A DNA stretch of 64,000 nt from Antedon mediterranea (taxonomy: Eukaryota; Echinodermata; Crinoidea; Comatulida; Antedonidae). Below the pieces are notes generated by a model. The model was not told where the DNA came from. It saw only the letters and a program-made list of their open reading frames with translations, and searched no databases. Positions 1 to 10,496 of the stretch are shown piece by piece (the first letter of the stretch is position 1; each line of letters starts with the position of its first letter). The stretch is taken from assembly GCF_964355755.1 (NCBI RefSeq), contig NC_092679.1, positions 20,636,932-20,700,931 of the forward strand, read 5' to 3'. Both the position numbers and the translations under genes were made by a program.

Positions 1-274
1 TTGCGATAACTTTTTTCGTCTTTAAACGGTTAAAAATGTGAAAAATAAGTCGATTTTAATAATTATAGCGGCCCGCTATAAATCCCAAAATGCATTGCGC
101 GCGGATTGATATTTTTGTTTTTCACCTGTAATTCGCCCACTTTTCGATCGATCGTGAGGCCAAAACAAATGGAAGACTCCTAACTTTTCAGCGAAAATAC
201 CGGGTTTTCCCCAATTTGTATCAACGGAGTCTGGCAAAAATAGAAAGACAATTAATGCAGCAACTATACAACGT

Positions 275-367
275 CAGGCTAGGTATATAGCTAGCGTACG
301 ATGTTCGTACGTTACCGATGTTTACCAGCTAGGCCTACAAAACTAAGCCTAGCCAGGCTAGGCCTAA
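275..367. promoter_or_regulatory. TAGGCCTA-type palindrome cluster upstream of BAF copy 1
   Basis: Overlapping AGGCCTA/TAGGCT words lie about 480-570 bp before the BAF start codon. Similar clusters occur near the start of every other gene in the window (8375-8625, 10425-10495, 17975-18215, 48150-48500), which suggests a promoter or first-intron association. The rest of positions 1-841 shows no coding exon that I can support. The candidate acceptor ending at 779 could belong to a 5' UTR intron. Confidence 0.4.
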
Positions 368-559
368 GACCGTCCACGAGAGGTCGATCGCCGCGAGCTA
401 CTTAGGTAGTGCATTGTTTCTCACTTTTTATCATAATTTACCATAAAACGTACATTTAAGACAAGGAATGACATGGTTTAATGTTTTTAAAGTGATATAT
501 ATGTATTATTTTCCAAAAAACGTCCAAAATTGCAGGGAAGGGGTCTTTAATATATAGTT

Positions 560-2160
560 ATATGTTTTTATGTTTTGTGAGTGCAAATCAATAGTATTCC
601 TTTTTAACACTATTGTGTTATTCTAATTAGAAACTTAGTAGGTGCAATGATTTACCGTATTTATAATTGTCTAGAATTTGTAGTTATTATCACCTAATCA
701 TTCAGGGAAAAATTTCAACTTAAAAATTTTGAGTTGAGAAATATAGTTTTGTATTGTATTTTTTGCTACACAATTTCAGAAATGTATAGCAATAAGGTTG
801 TTTTGTATAGCTTTTTGCTATGCTACACTATTCCCTGCATAATGTCAAGCATATCACAGAAACACCGAGATTTTGTTAGTGAACCTATGGGAGAGAAACT
901 TGTGACAGATGTAGCTGGAATTGGCGATGTGTTGGGTAAAAGGTTGGAAGATGCAGGCTTTAATAAGGTATACAGAGTTCACCAAATAAGCTCTAAGAAC
1001 ATGGAAGAGGAACATCAGTTTCCCCTGGTTTTAGTTAAATTATTTTCAAATGAAATTCAGTTTGTTATGGTGTAACGGCTATGAGCGTTCACTGGCTAAA
1101 ACCTAGAGAAAAAAAGACATTCAAATATGTCGAAAAAGGCTAAGGATGGCCAAGGCCTCCAGTGTTGGAGGGCCGGCCACCAGTTCATAACCCAGTGGCA
1201 TCTGTGTTACGCCACTGCCGCCCAACAGGTTCCCTATACAAACAGATAAATGTTGTACCATTATAACTATTTAACTATATAAATAAAATAATTTCATTGT
1301 TTTGCTTCCTTTCTTTTGCAGGCATATGTTTTACTAGGCCAGTTCTTGATTTTGCATAAACAGGAGGATTTGTTTACAGATTGGCTGGAAATTACAGTGC
1401 GTACCAATAGCAAGCAACAGGCTGACTGTTACAATTGCCTCAAAGAGTGGTGCGATGCCTTCCTTTGAATCAGACATTTGATACATATTACCTTATTGAT
1501 TCGGATTCAATCAACCGTAATTAATTAATATGTTTTTATATTATTCCTTCGCTAATTTCAATTTTTATAGAACAACTGACAAGTGTAAACACTTTAGAGG
1601 AACATTGAATTTATAAATAAGAAAAGGGCTTATTTTTTAATAATATAAACAATTAGTGTTAATAGCTTTAGCAATTCTTCAATGTTATACTGACCTGTAG
1701 GAAACTGCAAAAATGTCACTATATTCTGCCCTTGTTATTGTGGTATAAACACATGCTTTGATATGTTTAGGGCCTGTTCACACTACCAAAAAAAAACCAG
1801 ATATATATATTATTAACATGACTGTCAGTAGTTTGAGTATAATTTGTAAAAATTAAATTAATAATACTGTGTTAATTGCCATAAAAATGACTAAAAGAAA
1901 AATTATGGTGTACCGTATTTACACATTTAGGGTGTTGGTTCGATCATTTTTAAATCTTATATTGTTTTTTGGGATTAATTAACATTGCTGAATTCTTCCA
2001 AATAATATTTTCAGATAATTGAAAAAATGAAAATAGTATTGATTGTATTTAGAAAAACTGGTGAATAAAAATTGATGCTTTGCTATAAATTGTTCGCAGT
2101 TTGTGGATTCTTATTTAAGGTGAAATTTTGTTGTTTCTTGACAATTAGAAAAACACAAAG
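560..2160 (+). repeat. Segmental duplication carrying BAF, copy 1
   Basis: This block matches 10497-12095 across 5' flank, exon 1, the intron, exon 2, the 3' UTR and downstream sequence, in the same orientation. The intron is shared, so it is a DNA duplication and not a retrocopy. Copy 1 has about 150 extra bases (roughly 690-841) directly before the start codon that copy 2 lacks. Copy 2 has extra sequence near 11640-11730. Confidence 0.92.
842..1468 (+). CDS. BANF1: Barrier-to-autointegration factor (BAF), copy 1, two exons
   Basis: BAF is a small dimeric DNA-bridging protein that binds LEM-domain proteins and lamins and helps re-form the nucleus after mitosis. Exons 842-967 and 1322-1468 are joined in phase 0 at AAG|GTATAC ... 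TTTTGCAG|GCA and encode 90 residues; the family is 89-90. Visible signatures are SQKHRDF at 5-11, EPMGEK, the helix-hairpin-helix [12 protein letters not shown] and the C-terminal [10 protein letters not shown]. The segment before the C-terminal helix reads VRTNSKQQ, where copy 2 keeps the usual GAN, so this copy has drifted. An in-frame ATG at 782 with no stop before 842 would add a 20-residue hydrophobic leader. The 842 start is chosen because it matches the family N-terminus. Whether both copies are expressed cannot be told. Confidence 0.95.
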
Positions 2161-3638
2161 AAACTATGTGTAGACCCGTCTCTGAAAACTAGAAACTTGC
2201 CCAACAAAAGTCAAGTTAAATACCTTTGTCTGGTGTTATATGCACCAATACAATACATACTTACTCCAAGTACTTGCTTAACCCCAATATCATATTTTGC
2301 ATTGATTGAAGGTCATAAATACAATAAAAATCACAAAAACAATTTTCATATTAAACCCTTAATTTTAAAAAAGAACTGTAATATACTCATAGTTACTTTA
2401 TTTGATTTTAGAAAATAAAAAAAAATTAACGCTCTACCTCCCCAATTAGATTTATCCACATTAAAATAATTTAGATAAAGTTTTCCAAATCTCAAACCAG
2501 TAGTGTTGGGTCAAGAACAGGACAAGGCTATGCTACATAAGCAATGACCCTAGCCTAGATAAGATTAGAAATCCCCACTCACAACATTGGCCCAACCAGT
2601 CGGTCAGTGGTGGTGATGGCCTAGTTAGTACTTACCATTCTCTAGGCAGCAGGGGCTAAACAACGTAAGGTTTGCATCCTGGAAGACAGCCTCCTGGATG
2701 TTAAAATCATTTACAAATAGACTTCCTTCCGTGATTGAGTATTAACTGTAAATTTACCTTCTACTTCTGACGACTTTGATTTCCATCACCTCAGTGCCTC
2801 TTAACTTCCCGTCCTGCCGTGTGCTAAAGTTTTTTGATAATTTGGACTTCACCATTTTAAGAATGGGGTGCAAATAAAATTATATAGAGGAGGTGAATAA
2901 AAAAAAAGTGGTTACACTGCACCAAAGATACACAATACACCGAAAATTACTTTTTTGAATTCTCAATTTTATATTACAATCTGGAGGAAAATATTTTAAA
3001 ACAAATGAAAAAGTTAACAAATATAAATACAACTTAATTACGGCAGTACAGCCATTTACAATAATAACAAAACAGGAACGTTTAAAATATTTTGTTGGGT
3101 TATAACTTAAATATAAGGTAATTTGTATACAGTATATATTTATGAAATAAAACATGTGGAAATACACAAAATAGACATGTGGAAATAAATTGGTAACGTT
3201 TGGTGTCAGTAAAATGATTATATGCATGACAACAAATCAACAAAAAAAAAAATTGAGCAGGTATTGAAATAATAGGGTTGATTCGGTAATAATATATTTA
3301 GCAAAAAATAGGTTAAAAAACTTCCAGCGAGCAAAAAGAGACATTTCATACCATATATACAATGCTTTATAATACATGGCAACAGTTCTAAAATTGCCTT
3401 TAAAAACAGTTCTGCTGTTTATTATGGAGGTTGATCATTTTTTTTCTCAAAAAGAAACCTTTTTCTTTTTAATAAATTACTTTCCATTTTTTATTCAAAT
3501 ATACCTGATATCAAATTAATTTATGATGTTGTTTTTTTACAGCCTGGGATCACATTAGCACATTATTTTCTTCTGATAGGTTTTTTCAGTCAAAACAACA
3601 AGAATTATAAAAAAATGTCAAAATGTGTTTACTTCTAA
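2161..3638. other. Intergenic region between BAF copy 1 and sororin 3' end
   Basis: AT-rich sequence with no supported exon. The part next to 3638 must hold the sororin 3' UTR, since that gene runs leftward. Open frames at 2197-2418 (+) and 2880-3227 (-) are low-complexity and match nothing I recognise. Confidence 0.5.
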
Positions 3639-6600
3639 CTAACTTTCTATTGTTAGTTCATGCATTTCAACATCGTCAAATTCGGCATTCATTAGGGCTT
3701 CTAATCTTGTAAAGTCTTTCTTCTGAAAAATTAATAAATATAATTACATTAAAGATGATATTGTCCCCTAAACAAATTTTTTTGTCGAATATGCCATTTT
3801 AATGTCAGGTAATAGTTTGACCAAAAACTGGATCGAAAAAAAAATTATTTACCTGAAAAAATGTAAAGCAAAAAATACTTACATTTTCAGACAATTGGTT
3901 TTTGGTTAATATCAAAATTTTCTGTTATTAAGATTTTTTTTTTTTTACAGAAGTGAAAAACTTTATTAAAACTGCGAAATGGCCTATTTAAAATCTGATT
4001 TTAATAACCTTAATTGTTCATGTTTTTGAGGGACAATACATCTTTACATTATTAGATCCAATTAAATAACACTACTCCTACACCTTCTTATAAGAACCCA
4101 ATTAAAAGCATTTTTAGACACAAATCAGATAAGTATAGTACTCATACAGTGGCAGGAATCCAGCATTTTGTAATAGAGTGGATGGGGTTGGGGGACAGAG
4201 TGGATGGGGTTGGGGGACAGAGTGGATGGGGTTGGGGGACAGAGTGGATGGGGTTGGGGGACAGAGTGGATGGGGTTGGGGGACAGAGTGGATGGGGTTG
4301 GGGGACAGAGTGGATGGGGTTGGGGGACAGAGCCTACAAATATTAAAATTTCAAAAACAATATAACAACTTACAGGTTTCACTTTAGGCTTCTTTATCTT
4401 TTTATTATCCTCACTGCTATAGCTACATAATTGACTGACATCCAATTCCAACGGCCTTTTATTCTTCGATCTCTTTGACAACTTTGATTCAGATATTGAT
4501 GACGACACCTCTCTAGAACTCATCTGGAAGGATTCTTTGTCTATTGAGCACTCAAAAGACGAAGCAGTATTCGATGTCTGTCAGACAATGGTTTTGGTTA
4601 ATATTAAACGTTTCTGTTATTAATTTTTTTTTTTTTTTTACAGAAGTGAATAACTTTATTAAAACGTCAAACTGGCCTACCGTATTTAAAATCTGATTTT
4701 ATTAATTTTCATTTTTCATGTTTTTGGGGGACAATACATCTTTAATTATTAGATCCAATTAAATAACACTACTCCTACACCTTCTTATAAGAACCCAATT
4801 AAAAGCATTTTTAGACACAAATCAGATAAGTATAGTACTCATACAGTGGCAGGAATCCAGCATTTTGTAATAGAGTGGATGGGGTTGGGGGACAGAGCCT
4901 ACAAATATTAAAAGTTTAAAAAACAATATAACAACTTACAGGTTTCACTTTTGGCTTCTTCATCTTTTTATTATCCTCACTGCTATAGCTACATAATAGA
5001 CTGACATCCAATTCCAGCGGCCTTTTATTCTTCGATCTCTTTGACTTTGACTCAGATATTGATGACGACACCTCTCTAGAACTCATCTGGAAAGATTCTT
5101 TGTCTATTGAGCCCTCATAAGACGAAGCAGTATTCGATGTCAAAGGAACAACTGGAGAGATCAAAAGAGGTTCTGGAGATCCAATGTTTTCAAATCCAAA
5201 GCAGGAATCATCAAACGGATTTTTACCGCTTCTGGTCGAAGCTGGAGTGGAAGTGTCTGACGCCGGAAGCTTTGGCAGGAAGGAAAAATGTCCGCTTTTT
5301 GTGGGAGGAGTTACGTAGAAGCCACTATCAGGAGGCGACTGTAAGGATAAACTTCCACACTCCATGGAAATATAATCGGAACAGCGAATTGATTCTTTCC
5401 GAGACTTCTTTTCTGAACACTGTTCCTTAGTTCCGTCACCGACATCTGAATTTTGCGACTCTGGAGAAAAAGTTAATGCTTCGCAATCCATAGAATTTAT
5501 TTCGGAGGAAGAAGCATTTTCCTTTTTATAAATTCTTGTTTTATCTCGGTTTGGGTTACTGGCATCAGATTGCGTGTTACAATCTGTGCTACTGCTCTTA
5601 GGCCATCCCACCATCCTTTTTTTATATGTTATCTGTCCTGGCTTTTTGCAAAACCCGGATTGTAATGTTTTTGTGGGTTGTTTCGGTTGCGAATTCTGCT
5701 TTCCTTTGGTCGTTTTCCTTTGAGCTAAAAAAGCAACAAAGACTGGTTAAAAGGGTCTGTTTTTGCTGCAAGCAAATATCCTATTAACTACCATGTCAAT
5801 CATCTTCAATTTCTTAAGCTCTATCTACACTATAAAACTGTGTGTCAAAAAATGTGATGGACACGATAACATATCACTACCATATTTGGGCATATCACTA
5901 CCATATTTGGCCATATCACTACCATATTTGGGCATATCACTACCATATTTGGCATCACACTTTTTTTTGCAGTGTAAACAGAGCTTTAGAAGCAGTAATG
6001 AAAAAAATTCAGGTAACCACTAAAATTGCATCCTAAAATTAACGGTTGAAAACTAAACAATCAATGTATTGCACATTGGAGTACTTCTTAACAAGTTTAA
6101 ATAATTACAATGAAAAATAGCCAAGTATTTGATTGACATCAGGAATAAACATTATTGATTTCGCTTCTCTATTTGGCTTTCTCCGACGACAAAGACGAAA
6201 ATACCACTTATTAGAAAGAAAAATTACTCATACTTTTTATTTTAATATTAAAATAAAATTTTAATTAACAAAAAAATGGTTATTTGAACATATTCTAAAC
6301 AACAACCAAAAGAAAAAGTTAATGATTTTTGTTTGTTTTACCTGGTTGTTTTTTTGGTCCTCTTTTGGAATTCTTCTTTGAATTTGTTTCCATTTCACAT
6401 GCCGAGTTCTGACTTTCCATATCTGTTGTACTGTATTCCAAGTCAGCATCATAAGGATCAAAAACCTGTAGAAAAAAAAAAACATTAATAAGGCCAAATA
6501 AAAAAACATACTTGTTAAGCGTCAGCGCCCGCTCCTGATTATCCAGCCGCCTCTCTTTTTTTTTTTTTTTTTTTTTTACCGATATACAACGGAAAGTTCA

Positions 6601-8712
6601 GCGGCCCGGCCCAGCTCCAGAGTAGGGCTCGAAATTTACGCTAGCAAACTAGCATTTTGCTAGTAGATTCTTCATAATTGCTAGTTAAAAATTTCAAAAC
6701 TAGCAAATGTTTGTTAGGCTAGTGTAATTTTTTGAAAAATACGTACTTTTTTATCTTAGCCAACGCTAGCCGCCGATCGCTCTATGTCGACAACGGCAAT
6801 TTGGTGAAAACAATTGTTTCATTTACACGCCGCCGATTTACGTCAAGGAAACGCGAATAGCACCGTGAATCATGTAATGTGGTAAACAGCAGGCTTTTTC
6901 CCCAACACATTAAATCATGTGCATTTAGTACGTCGCTGAGGATTACATCATCAGTCACGTGATTACAGAATACGCGATTATCAATTTAGGGAATTAACGA
7001 AATAAATATTTTGCCTACACAGTGGTCGAAGCGCGTTTTTATATAGGTTCGTAAATAGGAAACACCCCATACATAATGGACTCTACCAATTTTTTTTACG
7101 ATGATCTCGCGCTCGAGATCGGCACACCACGAGGTCCTGTTGGGCGATGGGTTTCCATGCCTGGTTTACCTGTGGAATAACAAATTGGCAAAGGATTCAT
7201 CAAAGAAGAATGAATACGTTGAATAAAAATTCACTTAAGAAATGCCGTAAGCTGTTTTCAAACTATAAATCAGCCCACTACTATTTAGTATTATTGAGAC
7301 CAAATCATGCTTCTCGCGATAGGGAATTTCTCCTGGATAGATGAGTCGAGTGAGTGAGGCGGGGGTAGCAGCTTGGACGAATTAGTTAGCCTAGGGCCTA
7401 CAATTTCGCTTGGTGGCATTTAAATTCAATGTTTTAATTACGTCTGGATATAAACAATACAAAACTCAATTTTGTCATAGGCAATAATATTTCATACATA
7501 GTCAATTTTGTTCTGTTTCGCATTTTAAAAGTTTGACGTTTCGTCCTAAAAAAAGTGGGCCAAAACGTCCACCGCGCAAAAATATACCTCCATAAAAAGT
7601 AAAAAAAAAAAAAAAAAAAACCGTCCCCCCGCCCCTGAAAATTTATGAGGGTGTGACGCTTAACAAGTATATTTTTTTATTTGGCCTAAATCAGTGTTCA
7701 TTCAAATTTGTGTTGCACCTTAGTGGGAAACAAGATTTAGTAGCTTTAATTTAATGTAGAAACACAAAATAACTTACTTTTTGTTTCTTTTTACTATTTT
7801 CTTTTTCATTCTCTGTATCTGTGCTCGATTTCTAGGAGGAAAAAAAGTTCATAGGCTAGGCTATATTAAATAATTCAAAATTGTGTGTTTCCTTTAACAT
7901 TGCATAGGCTTTGAATAGTCATTTACCAGTAAATATTTGTTTGCCAATTTTGCTACTATTTCTTGAGCAGAACAAGAATCCATTTCTTCATTTGATGATG
8001 AACCTAAAAGAAAATTAATAATACAATAGTTAATAAATGACTTTGAAAACATAAATTAACTTAAAGTAAACAATATTTGGTGTGGTGTCCCCCAACAATC
8101 ATGTTATAATATTATTATAATAATAAGCTTTATTTATTCACAGAGAAACTTAACTCAACTAAAAGTTGTTTTACAGTAGGCAATACTAACTTAAACAAAT
8201 ACAAGAAAGTAGGTTTGTAGGCTCTACAGAAAAAAAGACATTGATTAAATTAATCTTATAGCCTGTTTTCCTGTACTGTAGATAACATTACATTACTGTG
8301 AGTTGCGTTTTATAACGATGATCGAGCCAGATCGCTAATATTTACACATTTTTATGCGATCGCTGAGCATATGATGATATAGGCCTAGGCCTAGCTAGCC
8401 TAGTTTCTTCATCAACAGGAAAACAGGCTTTAATTAAGCAAAATATCAATATAGGCCTAACAATTGAAAAAATGGAATAAAATAACATTAACAATAAAAA
8501 AGAAAATGATACATTCTACTGTACTAGCCTACTAGGCCTAGCCAATGCAAGGAGGGGTAGGCTACTAGGGGCCTAGTATTAGGCCTAGGTAGGCTAGGCC
8601 TAGGGCCTAGGCCTAGCTACAAAATGAAAAATAATTTCAACATTCACTTGCCTTTGACAACCTTTTGTCTCGTTCTCAGTTCAGCTCGTGTACGTCGTTG
8701 TTTTTGAGGCAT
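3639..8712 (-). CDS. CDCA5: Sororin (cohesin protector), seven exons including a duplicated one
   Basis: Sororin binds PDS5 on acetylated cohesin, counters WAPL and so keeps sister chromatids together from S phase to mitosis. Coding exons in transcription order: 8652-8712, 7927-8003, 7778-7831, 6342-6465, 4940-5724, 4374-4577, 3639-3722. Phases agree throughout and give 462 residues, or 394 if exon 6 is skipped. Evidence for the family is a basic N-terminus (RRTRAELRTRQK), a KEN box at about 56-58 (APC/C-Cdh1 degron in vertebrates), CFGFE with its FGF motif at about 281-283 followed by an SPVV stretch, a KKPK basic tract, and the C-terminal box LEALMNAEFDD. Vertebrate sororin is about 250 residues, so this one is long. 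Intron 1 needs a GC donor (AAAG|GCAAGT); the nearby GT would frameshift. Exon 6 is a tandem copy of the end of exon 5. Overall sequence identity is low outside the motifs, as is normal for this fast-evolving family. Confidence 0.88.
3749..4047. mobile_element. TTAA-flanked MITE (AGATGTATTGTCCC termini) in sororin last intron
   Basis: The left end reads TTAA then AGATGATATTGTCCC; the right end GGGACAATACATCT is its inverse. The right TTAA is mutated here but intact in the duplicated fragment at 4741-4744. The same termini are found at 23339-23473 and 40929-41484. A TTAA target fits piggyBac- or Kolobok-type elements. No transposase is present. Confidence 0.6.
3888..5147. repeat. Tandem duplication of about 694 bp spanning a sororin exon end
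   Basis: Unit A (about 3888-4581) and unit B (about 4582-5147) are direct repeats with offset 698 before the minisatellite and 566 after it; six extra 22-bp units explain the difference. The unit holds part of a MITE, the minisatellite, a splice donor and the last 201-204 bases of exon. About 150 bp of intron (4050-4200 against 4746-4898) are essentially identical. Confidence 0.92.
4176..4331. repeat. G-rich 22-bp minisatellite, seven units
   Basis: Seven near-perfect tandem units built on GTGGATGGGGTTGGGGGACA. The equivalent place in duplicate unit B (about 4874-4898) has a single unit, so the array grew after the duplication. GGGG-TT-GGGGG runs on the + strand could form G-quadruplexes. 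Reading frames through it on both strands are repeat artefacts. Confidence 0.95.
5816..5988. mobile_element. MITE, CTCTGTCTACACTATCAAACT family
   Basis: The ends read AAGCTCTATCTACACTATA and its inverse GTGTAAACAGAGCTTTA. The interior holds the family word ATCACTACCATATTTGG, here in four tandem copies. It lies in the intron between sororin exons 4 and 5. At least nine copies of this family occur in the window. Confidence 0.6.
6492..7686. mobile_element. Non-autonomous PIF/Harbinger-like DNA transposon in sororin intron
   Basis: Inverted ends of about 33 bp begin GGCCAAATAAAAAAACATAC on the left, and their inverse ends at 7686. The element is flanked by TAA on both sides (6489-6491 and 7687-7689). 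A GGCC-type end with a 3-bp TAA duplication fits PIF/Harbinger. No transposase frame is visible in the 1.2 kb, so it is non-autonomous. It sits between sororin exons 3 and 4. Confidence 0.7.
8375..8625. promoter_or_regulatory. TAGGCCTA palindrome cluster in sororin intron 1
   Basis: Dense overlapping AGGCCTAG words at 8382-8405 and 8526-8622, just downstream of the first exon of sororin. It is the densest of the five gene-proximal clusters. A simple repeat or transcription-factor sites are both possible. Confidence 0.4.
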
Positions 8713-8890
8713 TTTTAGGCGAAAATTTGTTATAATTTCGTTTGCAAATATACAGAATGTTACATATCTTTAGGAGTAAATCCTATCATTCTCTACACAT
8801 TCAGTCTCTCCGGGCTTATAACTCTTTTTCTTCGGTGGTTTCCTTTGGGTTGTTCTTCCTCTCCTCTGTTGTGTGACGTGCCTAGCCGTG

Positions 8891-8918
8891 TCTCGCGAGT
8901 CGTTTTAAAATGGGCGCC
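8891..8918 (-). promoter_or_regulatory. Candidate CDE/CHR and TCTCGCGAG promoter motifs of sororin
   Basis: About 180-205 bp upstream of the sororin ATG the minus strand reads GGCGCCCATTTTAAA: an E2F/CDE-like GGCGC, a four-base spacer and a TTTAAA CHR-like box, the spacing known from G2/M gene promoters. TCTCGCGAG follows at 8891-8899. This suits a cell-cycle gene, but the motifs are short and unproven here. Confidence 0.4.
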
Positions 8919-9339
8919 TTGTTAAGAAATTGCCAGAAATAGACAAAACCCACCAACATGTAATATATACAATTTTAAAATATAAACTGATAAAAAATAT
9001 TTATTACAAATATTAGTAAATACATTATTTCAATTTTGTTATTTTAAACAATTTGATAAGAATATTTAAATAATTTCATGTAAAAAAAGCTGATATTGTT
9101 TAATGCAATGAACTGGCAATTTTAAGAGAATTGGGAAAAACCCTAAATTATAAATTTTGAAAACGACGTACGACATACGGAAAAAGGAAGGTAAAAATAC
9201 ATTATTAAAATCATTTATTATCAATGAAAATCTTCATTTTTTTATGTCTACTATTTATTTTTGTTCCACTAACTTTGTTGATAATACAATATAAGTTGTT
9301 ATGATACGTTTGTTATGCGTATGTTTTCAAGCTTTTGTC

Positions 9340-9460
9340 TAGGCCTAGCTAGGCAGGCCTAGCCTAGCTAGGCCTAATGCCTATAGAGGGGCCTAGCCTA
9401 GTCAGCAGGGTCCGGAACTCTAGAGCTAGGCTAGGCCTACTACTAGCTAGGCCTCCCTCT
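9340..9460. repeat. TAGGCCTA-rich stretch between sororin and BAF copy 2
   Basis: A run of CTAGGCCTAG words lies upstream of sororin, with smaller groups at 9757-9770 and 9870-9925. No gene is seen between 8713 and 10644. Confidence 0.5.
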
Positions 9461-9527
9461 AGCTACTCTGTACGGTGTAAACTGCCAGTGGTTGGGCTTT
9501 TTCAAGTCAGTGTAATATAAAAAGCAG

Positions 9528-10270
9528 GTGTTATGCGCGATTTGAACGATTTGCGCAATTTAAAATTGCGCAAAAAAATCCTTGCGCAATTTAAAATTGC
9601 GCAATCAACTTGCGCAATTTCAAATTGCGCAAGAAAATCTTTGCGCAATTTTAAATTGCGCTGCACAATTTGTAAATTGCGCAAGATAGTTCTTGCGCAA
9701 TATGACACCTTTGCGCAATTTGAAAACGAACTGTAAATTTTCCCATACATGGCTATAGGCTAGGCCTAGGCAGAGGAGTTTAAAATTTAGTATTTTATTA
9801 TATAAATAAGACCATTTCAATGAAGATAATGTTTAATACTCACTTTTTAAGTTTTTAATATTAGTTTAAGCTAGGCCATGTAACCTAGTCAGTATCAGTA
9901 GTCCAGACCTCTAGCTAGGCTAGAGTAGTATAGCCGGCCGCCCGCCCCGCGCCCGCCTGGTGGAACACCACCGCTTCGTTTTCCTTCGTCTGTTCTTCGA
10001 CGGTATGCTAACTTATAACAATATTTGCACTACTAAAATAAGGAAATGCGATATTTATCTTTAAATTTGAATCATTCTTAGAAATTACTATAAAAATATG
10101 GGTGTACATGATTTCACAATCTGTCGAAAAACCTTGCGCAATTTGCAGATTACTTGCGCAATTTAATACGTTGCTTGCGCAATTTGAAACACATGTTTCA
10201 ATTCAAATTGCGCAAGGATTTTTTTTGCGCAATTTCAAATTGCGCAAATCGTTCAAATCGCGCATAACAC
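9528..10270. mobile_element. Foldback element with TTGCGCAA palindrome arrays
   Basis: A 743-bp element. The ends begin GTGTTATGCGCGATTTGAAC on the left, with the exact inverse at 10251-10270; near-perfect inverted homology extends about 70 bp. The left arm (9549-9722) holds ten TTGCGCAA octamers and the right arm (10134-10248) six, often paired as TTGCGCAATTT-AAATTGCGCAA. No coding capacity. AG flanks both ends, which may be a short target duplication. Confidence 0.85.
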
Positions 10271-10424
10271 AGGCCTAGTAGCCGCCTACTAGGTCCTTTT
10301 CACTTCCATCTACGTTTGTCCAATTTGTTGATTCTGTACACACACAGCCAGTCTAAAATATGCAACATGTTTCTATTTTAATTTATTAAATAATTATCCA
10401 TAATAAATATAATTATCCATATAG

Positions 10425-10495
10425 GCCTAGGCCTATATATTAAATACATTAATTATTTAATAACAATTATATTTATAATTAGGCCTAGGCCTAGT
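10425..10495. promoter_or_regulatory. TAGGCCTA words upstream of BAF copy 2
   Basis: Two groups, TAGGCCTAGGCCTA near 10422-10436 and again near 10481-10494, lie about 150-220 bp before the BAF start codon. Confidence 0.35.
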
Positions 10496-10496
10496 T

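Noticed and set aside
4149-4387. Two + strand frames rich in DGVGGQSGWGWG
   Set aside because: They are readings of the 22-bp minisatellite inside a sororin intron.
5107-5430. 107-residue + strand frame
   Set aside because: Antisense shadow of sororin exon 5.
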